Source: Ricinus communis (taxonomy: Eukaryota; Streptophyta; Magnoliopsida; Malpighiales; Euphorbiaceae). Taken from it: 64,000 bases of DNA. Below the pieces are notes generated by a model, which worked only from the letters and a program-made list of their open reading frames with translations, did no database searches and was not told the DNA's origin. Shown here piece after piece: positions 32,112-42,364 of the stretch (positions within the stretch are counted from its first letter, which is position 1; each line of letters starts with the position of its first letter). The DNA lies in assembly GCF_019578655.1 (NCBI RefSeq), contig NC_063262.1, positions 18,359,582-18,423,581 on the forward strand, given 5' to 3'. Position numbers and translations under genes: made by a program.

Positions 32112-33506
32112 TGTTAGCTTAAAAAGCTAATAATCTAGATTTTGATGATAACAAATATTGCATGTTTTTATGCTATATATATGAACATCTAACAGTGCAG
32201 GTACATAGTAGATTTAATCAGAATTGATTAGTAAAGTAGAAAGTTTCATCAGACATTTATCTTAATCAAAGGCAACAAAAGATGTCTGAACAAAAGTCTA
32301 TGTGTCAACAATCTCCATTTAGAAATATGTACGTCTTAGATATCTTGTTAAATGCATCAAAGTGCTTTTGCAAATTGAATTTCTTGCGTACCTAAAATTT
32401 CAAATCTTCTTTTGATTTTAAGTCATGAAAAGATATATTTAATTTTCTCAAAATGATTTAGAAAGTAAAAAATTCATCTATATGTTATCTACTCTAACAC
32501 ATTATTTTCCACGCACTTGCATATTCCTCACATGTGTCTAAATGGATAGTTTTTAATGGGTGAAGTAGAAGCAACCTCACACTGTCAACTTTAGTTGTCT
32601 GCCACAGTGACAGACTTTTTTTGACAACTTTCTATCAACTGTCGATAAAAAGTTATAAAGTATGTCAGATGTCTAAATCAAAAGCTGTAAAATTATTTAA
32701 AGCAAATTTTGAAAATATTTCTTTATGCATATATCTAAACTCTTTAAGAAATGTATCTAACAACTAGTTTTTTTTCATACTTTACCTATCAAATCAATAA
32801 AGAGGAATAGCATTTGTACTCTAAAATTCTCAAGAACTGAATTTATCACTCTTCATCTTCATCTTCTATTTTTGGCTGTTTGCATTTATGATCTTCCAAA
32901 GCCAGTTTTTCTGCATTAAAATTGCATATGATCCATATAGGAATTTTGTTCATTTATAATTATTGCTTTCAAAAGAGAAAATCTCTTGTAAGGTTTCTAA
33001 GCACCTTATGTTAAAGCTTGTGGTTTGTAAAGTGATATAACCTCCCTTCTAAAAGTCTATGAGAGGTCCATTTGTATCTAAGAAAGCAAGTGAGAGGTTG
33101 ACAGAAATCTAATAACTTCTGTGGGTTAGTCAGAGAGGAGATATCTAAGATTGTATAAGATGTCTTAGTATCAAAACTTTGTAAGACTTGATCTTTAGCC
33201 GTTAATAGAGTGAAATAATGGAGACAATTTTAAGGTGCAATCCTTAAGGACTGGATGTAAGTTTTAGTACCAAACCATGATAAATCTTGGTGTTAATTTC
33301 TATTAACTTGCAATTATCAGATATTTAATATTGCTATATACTTTTTTTAATTCTCTATTACATCTTAAAAAAATGAGAATCTACTATTTAAATATCTAAC
33401 TGTTTTCAAAAAAAATATCAGATAGTTTTCTCATTGCATCCTCTTACTCATATAATTTATAAGTACTTAGTTGAAATAGCTGATTTACTTTTGTAGGTAC
33501 CTAACA
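32112..33506 (+). mobile_element. Copia-type LTR (approximately 1.4 kb)
   Basis: Preceded by a polypurine tract AAAAAAAGGGGAGAA, it starts TGTTAGCTTAAAAAGC, with TTTTGATGATAACAAATATT shortly after, a phrase typical of SIRE/Maximus-type copia LTRs. A matching end GGTACCTAACA at 33,496-33,506 gives inverted TGTTAG/CTAACA termini. The 3' boundary is uncertain because similarity to 36,780-37,100 crosses it. No 5' LTR was identified. Confidence 0.55.
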
Positions 33507-33849
33507 GAAGGCTTTCTGAGCTTAGTTAGATATTAGTTAGCTTCAAACTCATAATATAACTCATGCTGAACATTTGATAAACTAGTCAAGTATCTAAACT
33601 AAAAAACTTTAAAAATTTTAATTCTGTTTTTAAATGTCTATTATGTACTTTTAGATATATATATATATAATAATTACATATCATGTCAACAGTCCTTTCG
33701 TTTTCAGAAATAAAGAAAAGAATAAAGAAAAAGAAAGGAAACAAGCAAAGACTACAAAAAGGTAAAGGGAAAGGTGTATCACGTGCGTTGGGATTAATGG
33801 TGGATAGCACCGTTTAGCGGGTTTGGCACTGAGGCTTGGAAAACTTCAG

Positions 33850-35235
33850 CTTCTTTCGTAAATGTTCTTTTTAAGTTTTTAAAATAAGAGGGGATAAATT
33901 AATACTTTTTTCAATATCAAATTTTAAAAAGTATTTTATAAAAGATTAAATTGAATATTATTAAATTAAAAAATTTTAAATTATATCATTTTAACATTGA
34001 ATGATAATTTTAAATACACTCTTAATATGGACCGACGGAGAAGTAGATAATTGCAACAATCTAATTTTTTAACTCTTTACTTATATACGTGGATGCTATA
34101 ATTGAATTCGCTATAATTGAATTCACTAGAATTAAGTTTTGATTAGTTTACATTTAATTTGTCTATCATCAAATTAAATTTGAACTAAATGTATTTTTTA
34201 TTTATAACTTATAAGCGTAAATAAATTTAATGATTAAAATATAAAAATGATTTATTAGTTTATCAAAATTGTAACATATATATTTAAACTTTATAATTTT
34301 ATTTGTGATTTTATTGTAGCAAAAAATTTGTGTAATATTCTTTATATCTACGATTAAAAGAAATATAAGATTTATAAATTAAACATTAAATTATTAATAA
34401 TATAGTTTACACATTGTAACCTTAAACAACTGAATTTTGTTTAGTTTGAATTCTAACTCATTTATAACTCTTGTTGGACATAAGAATTAGCTCTCCCCAG
34501 TTCGTATCAAGAACTCGAAGAGTTTAGGCTTTTACCCTTCACTAAATAATTATTTCCGAAAATATGATTCGAGGAACATAATAATATATATATTCTTTCC
34601 ATCATCTTTTATATATATAGTAGGCCAAATTTTATTATAAGACTATACTTAGCAACATTCTATAAGATCACATCATATACAATCTTAATAAAAATATATA
34701 TGTATATTTAATATGGTTATATAATAATTTATTATGATATAAAATATTAGTCAAATAAAATAATATTAATTAATTATTAAAATAAAATGATAGTTAAATA
34801 TAATAAGAGATTAGTGATCATGTAATACTATTAACTTATTATATATCAATTATTTTTGTATTATTTTTATAATCATTAAATCTTAAGGTTATTAAAGTAA
34901 ACTAATAGTTAAAATATAATTATTTTCATATAATTTAATATATTTATAATCAAAAAATATATTTTAATTTAAAATTTAGATTAAAAGATTATCAATAATT
35001 ACACATTATCATAAATAAATTGCTAGTTTTAGTATAAAATTGAAAATACTAATTTCAGTGATACTATTATATTTTCAAAATAATCTATTTCTCTCCTTCT
35101 TATACTAATCTATTATAGTTATGGGAGATAGATGAAAGTCTAGCAATTAATACATATATTACATAAATTTATAATTATAAAAATATTTTATATGGGAGAT
35201 GAAGAGAACAAAAAAGAATTAAGATTTTCTTAAAG
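33850..35235. other. AT-rich stretch without gene (C1)
   Basis: Very AT-rich with no coding signal on either strand. Matched at 37,330-38,685, and its first ~0.6 kb is present in inverse orientation at 47,494-48,070. Confidence 0.7.
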
Positions 35236-35239
35236 AGTG

Positions 35240-36244
35240 TCCGATTTAGAGGTTTGATATAGCTCATAGTTATTTCTTATTAAACAATTAAATTAAAGCG
35301 TTTGGTAAAGACTTAAGAAATATAAGTTATTTTTATTAATTTGTATCATTGAATATAATATAAAAATAAAATATATTTAACAATAAAGCATATCATCAAT
35401 GGTTATTTAATATTTTAACAATTACTGCTACTAAATTTTTATCAAATGGTTTAATTTATCAATCATCAACTATCAGCTATCAAGTATCAACTACCAGTAA
35501 TTAGCCACCAGCTATTAGCTGCATTGATCAGCTGAACCAAACAGATTTTTAATAAAAAATTTAGGACATGTTTGCTTCAACTGATCAATGCAGCTGGTAG
35601 CTGGTGGCTGATAGTTGGTATCTATGACTGATAAATTAAACCGTTTAGTAGAATTTTATTAGCGGTTGTTGTTAATATTATTAAATGACCATTGAATGTA
35701 TAATTTTTTGTCAAACATATTTTATGTTATTATATTATATTTAATGATACAAATTAATAAAAGTAACTTATAAATAATTAAAAAAATTTATAGTCAATTT
35801 TTTTGTTCAATTATATTTATTATTAAAAATATTTATAAAAATTATTTTAAAAGTAGAAATTTAAATTTAAATACTAATAAAAATTTCTAATTTCAAATAC
35901 CATAATTTTAAATATTATAATTATTTAATTATTAAGAATAATGAATAATTTTAAAATAATAATTATTTATTTTAAAATATAAAAATTTAATTATATGATA
36001 TCAATTTAAAGTAAGTGATTATTAATAAATTTTAATAAACATAATACCATCCAAATAAGTAAAAAATCAAATCAACTATCAACTCATAAGAAAAAGCTCT
36101 AAAATAGAACTGATACAATCAGCAGTTGATTGGATTAAATCAACTATCAGATACTGTTTCTTAAGTTTTTACCAAATGCATTAATATAGCTGTTTAGTAA
36201 AAAACAACTATCAGCTGCATCAAACCTCTAAATTAGACATTCTC
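35240..36244. mobile_element. Palindromic MITE pair (C1)
   Basis: Outer ends are inverted repeats built on GATTTAGAGGTTTGAT (left) and ATCAAACCTCTAAATTAGAC (right), with internal CTGATAGTTG-type phrases. A second inverted pair sits in the middle: GCATTGATCAGCTGAACCAA and TTCAACTGATCAATGCAGC at about 35,520-35,605. This looks like two related MITEs head to head, or a folded-back composite. No coding capacity. Its interior holds the 9-bp site TATATTTAA (about 35,737-35,745) where the C2 copy carries the Pack-MULE. Confidence 0.65.
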
Positions 36245-36289
36245 TTAATATAAACATCAAAATGTTTACAAGTTGGTGGAGTGAAAATT

Positions 36290-36780
36290 ATGATAAGATT
36301 TCGAGAAAATACTATAAATCTTACAAAATGATCTTAAAAGAATATTGATGAACCATATTAAAAGAAAAACCTGCTAACAAGAGGGCTATAAAATCTTTTA
36401 TAAAATCTAAAATAAAGAATACAAAACTGCAAGAGAATAATTAACCTTTTCTAAAAATAATTAGACTCTTAACAAAGCTATATAAAATTTTATGAATGTA
36501 TATTTACATCGAATTTTATTTCCATTGGCTTTTTAACGTCCCAATAATGGTGTCACATGGCTTGGCCTTGGAAAATGGGATGAAGCGTACAAATTCAGGA
36601 GATATGTCAGTTATCATCGTACAATTATGGGAGGTTCACCAGCCAGCGGGCACTTTGCATGTCTGCCATGTACATGATAAACATGCTAATTTTTGAAGCT
36701 TTGATACATTTGAAGAGACCTTTAATTTGGTCACTTCACTTTCACCATCACTCAACAAATTCTCTCGTCTGATTTATTTT
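36290..36780 (+). promoter_or_regulatory. Orphan TPS 5'-flank module (C1)
   Basis: Matches the TPS upstream module of the A copies (GGTTCACCAGCCAGCGGG and CACTTTCACCATCACTCAAC) but breaks off at about 36,775, before the TATA run and exon 1, joining directly to C2. No gene follows it. Confidence 0.55.
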
Positions 36781-38030
36781 TTAGTTCTCTATTACATCTT
36801 TAAAAAATAAAAATCTACTATTTAACTATCTAACTGTTTTAAAAAGAAACATAAGATAACTTTCGCGTTACGTTCTATTACTCGTATAATTTATAAGAAC
36901 TTACAAGTTACAATAGTTAAAATATCAATTGAAATAACTAACTTACAATGAAGCTTTTTGAACTTAGTTAGATATCAGTTAGCTTCAGACACATAATAGA
37001 AATCACGTAGAACTATCTTATAAGCATTTAATAAATTAGTAAAGTATCTAAACTAAAAAAAATTAAAAATTTTAATTCTTTTTTTGAATGTCTATTCCGC
37101 ACTTATATATATATATATATATATATTAATTTCAATTAAAATAATAAATAATAATAATAATTATATATCATGCCAATCAGTCCTTTCGTTTTCAGAAATA
37201 AAGAAAAGAATAAAGAAAAAGGAAGGAAACAAGCAAAGACTACAAAAAGGTGAAGGGAAAGGTGTATCACGTGGATAGCACCATTTAGCGGGTTTGGTAC
37301 CGGGGTTTGGAAAACTTCAGCTTCTTTCTTAAATGTGCTTTTAATTCTTTTTTCAATATCAAATTTTAAAAAGTATTTTATAAAAGATTAAATTGAATAT
37401 AATTGAATTAATTTTTTAAAAAATTATATCATTTTAACATTGAAAGATAATTTTGATTACATTCTTAATATCCATAGGTAGCAAACAACAATCTAATCTC
37501 TTAACTCTTTACTTCTGTACGTGGATGCTATAATCGAATTTAATAGAACTAAGTTTTAGTTAGTCTAAATTTAATTCGTTTATCATCAAATTAAATTTAA
37601 ACTAAATGTATTTTTATTTACAGTTTATAAACGGAAATAAATTTAATGATTAAAAATTATAAATAAAAATAATTTGTTAATTTATCAAAATTGTAACATA
37701 TATATTTGAACTTTATAATTTTATTTATGATTTTATTGTAGCAAAAAAAATTTGTGTAGTATTTTTATATCTATGATTAATAGAAATATAAGATCATAAA
37801 TTTCATTAAATTATTAATAATATAGTTTACAGATTGTAACCTTAAACAACTGAATTTTATTTAGTTTCAGTTCTAACTCATTTATAACTCTTATTGGACA
37901 TGAGGATTGGCTCTCCCTAGTTCATATCAAGAACTCGAAGAAGAGTTTAGGCTTTCACTCTTCCTTCAATAATTATATCCGAAAATTTGATTGAAAGAAC
38001 ATAAGGACATATCTATAAATTATTTATATC

Positions 38031-38062
<32 letters not shown>

Positions 38063-39530
38063 GTAGGCCAAATATTTTTATGAGATTACACTTGGCGATA
38101 TTTTATAAAACCACATCATGTAGAGTTTCTATAGAAAAATATATGTAACTTTAATGTGATTATATAATGGTTATTATGATATTAAATACCAATCAAACAA
38201 AAAATATTTTTAATTAATTATCAAAATAAAATGATAGTTAAATATAATAAAAAATTAGTGATTATATAATGCTATTAACTTACATGTATCAATTATTTTT
38301 GTATTATTTCTTATAATCATTAAATTTTAAAGATATTAAAGTAAAATAATAGTTAACCACAATTATTTTCTTATAATTTACTATATTTATAATCAAAATA
38401 AGATATTTTAATTCAAAATTTAGATAAAAAAATATCAATAATTACGCATTAGCATAAACAAATTGCTAATTTTAGTATAAAATTAAAAATACTAATTTCA
38501 GCGATACTATTATATTTTAAAATAATCTATTTTTTCCTTCTTATACTAATCTATTATAGTTATGGAGAGATTATCGATAGATGAAAGTCTAGCAATTAAT
38601 ATATATATCACATAAATTTATAATTATAAAAATACCTTATATAGGAGATGAAGAGAACAAAAGAGAATTAAGATTTTTTTAAAGGGTGTTTGATTCAGAG
38701 ATTTAATGTAACTCATAATTATTTCTCATTAAACAACTATATTAAAGCATTTAATGAACATTTAAGAAATAACATCTAATACTTGATTTAGTTTCAATCA
38801 GTTGATGATTGTATCATATCTATTTTAGAGCTTTTTCTTATCAGCTAATAGTTGATTTAATTTTTTTATTTATTTAGACATTGTTATTTTTATTAAAAAT
38901 TATTAATAATAACTTATCTTAAGTTGATCTCATATAGTTAACTTTTTATATTTTATAATGAATAATTATTATTTTGAAATTATTCTTAATAGTTAAAGAA
39001 TTATAATATCTACAATTATAGTATTTGAAATTAGAAATTTTTATTAGTGGAATTTAAATTTAAATTTCCACTTTCAAAATAATTTTAATAATAAATACAA
39101 TTGAACTAAGAAAAATTAACTATAATATTTTTAATTATTATAAGTTATTTTTATTAATTTGTATGATTGAATATAATATAATAAAATAAAATATATTTTC
39201 GATAAATCAATACCATCAACGGTTATTTAATATTTTACTAGCAATCACTAATTAATTTTTACCAAATGATTTAATTTATCAATCATCAGCTCCAAGCTAT
39301 CAAGCATCAGCTACTAGCTATTAGCCATCAGGTACTAGCTGCATTGATCAGCCGAACCAAAAAGATTTTTAATCAGAAAATTAGGACATGTTTGGTTCAA
39401 CTGATCAATGCGTGCGATAAAAATTAACCGTTTGGTAGAATTTTATTAACGATTGCTGTTAGTATGTTAAATGACCATTGAATATGTAATTCATTGCTAA
39501 ATATATTTTACCTTATTATATTATATTTAA

Positions 39531-40915
39531 GGGAAAAGGCTCAAATTTGCCCCTAAAGTATAACCTCAGGTACAGATTGGTCCTCTATATTTTTTTTAGC
39601 CAGTTGCACAAAATATTTTGCCAAATGAAATTCTTAAGCCCCTCTTTTGACTTGTTAATGATGGAGCTGAAGAAAGGAAGAAACTTCCGTTAAATGCAAC
39701 TGAGTGTTCGATTGTATCTGAAATGGGCAAACTTTGTATCAAATCCATCAGTCTCTATAGTCCTCTTTCTTTAATTATCAATGCTCGAAAATACTCGCTT
39801 AAAGAAGCCAGTATTGACACACAATGCGCTGCCTTTTCTCTCACTGCAATCGTAGCACTAGTTGAAACAAGTAAATGAACAAGAAGTGGTACAACACCTT
39901 CTTCTGCTATAGCCATCTTGATGTTCTCAATGCAAGCAACATTTGTAATGGCACCAACTGCATGCGTTCGAATAGCCTCCGATCCATATCGACACACCTC
40001 AATCAACACTGAAACACCTTCGTATACGGAAACCGCCTACCCACTATCTGGATCGAAAGTAATTGCCTCGACAGTAACTGCAGCCTTTTCTTTTAACGAC
40101 ATAGAACTTGTATCCAGGACTCGCAACAATGGTCCCAATCCTCCTTATTCAAACACAATCTTTCTCGCTTCATCACTCGTTGAAGCTAATAAAGAAACAG
40201 CCAAAACCGCTTGTTCTTGAATCACGTTATCGAAGTCCAGAACTAAACTAACTAAATACCTAATATTTTCCTCTTTCGCAATTAAACTGGTGGATTTTTC
40301 TTCTTTCAGGATTCTAACAAATGAATCTAATGCTTTCTTTCTAAACTTAACCCCACCGATTTGCAATCTAGTAAAAATATCTCTAACAAAAAAGGCCAGT
40401 TTCACTCTACTTGAACCTAGACCCAGATGCAAGAGAATGATGGCATTGGACTGATTGAGGACACCAAATTTTAGCAACAAATCAAGATTGTGAAGGTAGT
40501 TTGAGAGCCAAGAGGAAGCGATGTCAAGATCACTTTGGAAATGGAGTTTGCTGGCACTCACGGAGGAGAGAGAGTGGAGGCGTTAGAGAGTCGAAAGAGT
40601 TGAAAGGAGGAGAGCATGGAGGAGAGGGTTTTCAGACCAATGACTAGACAGTAACTCCCACCATTTTCAATAAATATTTTTTTTATCAGAAGATGTGGCT
40701 AGTAGACAGGTCCCATTTCTTTATTAAGTTATTTCCACATGTGAGTCCTACTAACCGGTATATATACCAGTTCTTCAGCTCCGTCGTTAACAGGTCAAAA
40801 GAGGGGCTTAAGAACTTTGTTTGGCGAGATATTATGTGCAATTGGCTAAAAGAAAACATAGAGGGCCAATCTGTACCTGATGTCATACTTTAGGGGCAAA
40901 TTTGAGCATTTTTCC
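39531..40915 (-). mobile_element. Pack-MULE carrying an ARM-repeat gene fragment
   Basis: A 1,385-bp element with long terminal inverted repeats of about 145 bp. The left starts GGGAAAAGGCTCAAATTTGC; the right end, inverted, starts GGAAAAATGCTCAAATTTGC, and pairing continues to AGCTGAAGAA. It is flanked by an exact 9-bp target duplication TATATTTAA (39,522-39,530 and 40,916-40,924), the Mutator signature. The related module C1 (about 35,737) carries a single TATATTTAA in the same context, a true empty site. The interior encodes no transposase, only a captured host gene fragment on the minus strand, which defines a Pack-MULE. Confidence 0.92.
39755..40600 (-). pseudogene. Captured ARM-repeat protein fragment
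   Basis: One minus-strand frame, interrupted by only two stops, gives armadillo-repeat protein sequence: LLKFGVLNQSNAIILLHL, VRDIFTRLQIGGVKFRKKAL, AKEENIRYLVSLVLDF, QAVLAVSLLASTSDEARK, stop, GGLGPLLRVL, KEKAAVTVEAITFDPDSG, stop, VLIEVCRYGSEAIRTHAVG, IKMAIAEEGVVPLLVHLL, EKAAHCVSILASLSEYFRAL, ERGL. The regular helix pattern spans about five to six ARM units, resembling plant ARO or vacuolar-protein-8-like proteins. In the parent such repeats bind partner proteins. There is no start Met in frame at the 5' end and no visible intron, so capture may have been from one exon or a processed copy. The product would be truncated. Confidence 0.85.
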
Positions 40916-41382
40916 TATATTTAATGATACAAATTAATAAAAATAATTTATAATAATTAAAATTTTATAGTTAATTTTATTTAGCTCAATTGTATTTATT
41001 ATTAAAAATATTTATAAATTTTTTTAAAAGTAGAAATTTAAATTTAAATACTAATAAAAAATTTTAATTTTAAATACCATAATTTTAAATATTATAATTA
41101 TTTAATTTAAAATATAAAAATTCAATTGTATGAGATCAATTTAAAGTAAGTTATTGTTAATAAGTTTTAATAAGGACAATAATTTCTAAATAAATAAAAA
41201 ATCAAATAAACTATTAGCTTGTAAGAAAAAATTCTAAAATAGTGATCGCTTTCTTTAAATCTTTATCAAACGATTTAATATAGATGTTTAGTGAAAAACA
41301 ACTATCAGTTGTATCAAACCTCTGAATCAAATACCTTTTAATATAAACACCAAAACATTTACAAGTTGATGTAGTAAAAATT

Positions 41383-41753
41383 GGGGTAAATTGCCCAGCT
41401 GGTACAAACCTTGGAACTGTATATCAGTTTGATACCAAGACTTTAATTTGAATTAAAATGGTACCAAAAGTACAAAAAATATATCAATTTAGTTCAAACG
41501 TCTAATTTCCGACAACGGATGATGATGTGGCAAGCTGAGGAGGTATATTCTGGTTGTTTTGCCCTCTCAGCATGTGCCACGTCAATTAACTTTTCTTCTC
41601 AGCTTGCCATGTTACCATTTTCTCGGAAATTTGACATTTGGACTAAATTGATATACATTTATGTATTCTTGGTACCATTTTGATTCAAATTAAAGTCTTG
41701 GTATCAAATTGATATACAATCCTAAAGTTTGGTACCAGCTGGACAATTTACCC
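41383..41753. mobile_element. Foldback MULE-type MITE (C2/A2)
   Basis: Opens GGGGTAAATTGCCCAGCTGG and closes CCAGCTGGACAATTTACCC; flanks are TAAAAATT on both sides (41,375-41,382 and 41,754-41,761). This is the best-preserved copy in the window. C1 has the empty site at 36,281-36,289. Confidence 0.9.
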
Positions 41754-41761
41754 TAAAAATT

Positions 41762-42364
41762 ATGATAAAATTTTCAGAAAATGCTATAAATCTAAAAAAA
41801 ATATTGATGAACCATATTAAAAAAAAAACCTGCTAACAAGAGGGCTATAAAATCTTTTATAAAATCTAAAATAAAAAATACAAAACTGCAAGAGAATAAT
41901 TAACCTTTTCTAAAAATAATTAGACTTTTAAGAAAGCTATATAAAATTTTATGAATGTATATTTACATCCTGTTTTATTTCCGTTGGCTTTTTAACGTCC
42001 CAATAATGGTGTCACATGGCTTGGCCTTGGAAAATGGGATGAAGCCTCTACATCAGGAGATATGTCAGTTATCATCATACAATTATGGGAGGTTCACCAG
42101 CCAGCGGGCACTTTGCATGTCTGCCATGAACATGATAAACATGCTAATTTTTGAAGCCGTGATACATTTGAAGAGACCTTTAATTTGGTCACTTCACTTT
42201 CACCATCACTCAACAAATTCTCTCTTGTCTGATTTTTTTTTTTTGTATATATATGTATACCCATAATTTATTCTACACACACATCTTTTATACCCACTAT
42301 TACCAAAAATAAGCCAATTTTCCATCCTCATAAGGACCTGCTACTAGTTTCCACCACTCGCAGG
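41762..42364 (+). promoter_or_regulatory. 5' flank and likely core promoter of TPS pseudogene (A2)
   Basis: The same module as in A1. TATATATATG at 42,246-42,255 is about 110 bp before the retained ATG (42,365), a plausible TATA-to-start spacing including a short leader. Inferred from position. Confidence 0.5.

Larger units (their letters stand above)
33340..36780 (+). repeat. Duplicated module C1
   Basis: Repeated at 36,780-42,230 (C2). It holds an LTR 3' fragment, an inverted copy of the first ~230 bp of the window (33,660-33,850), 1.3 kb of AT-rich DNA, a palindromic MITE pair and the TPS 5' flank. It lacks the MULE-type MITE and the Pack-MULE found in C2, and ends before TPS exon 1. No intact gene. 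Confidence 0.8.
38686..41341. mobile_element. Palindromic MITE pair (C2), hosting a Pack-MULE
   Basis: Same structure as 35,240-36,244. The left end is GGTGTTTGATTCAGAG, the right end is CTGAATCAAATACC, and the central inverted pair GCATTGATCAGCCGAACCAA / GGTTCAACTGATCAATGC is at about 39,340-39,411. It is split by the Pack-MULE at 39,531-40,915. Confidence 0.7.
36780..42230 (+). repeat. Duplicated module C2
   Basis: Second copy of the C1 module, longer because of a Pack-MULE (39,531-40,915) and a MULE-type MITE (41,383-41,753). It runs without interruption into block A2 and the second TPS pseudogene, so it represents the natural 5' extension of that locus. Confidence 0.8.
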
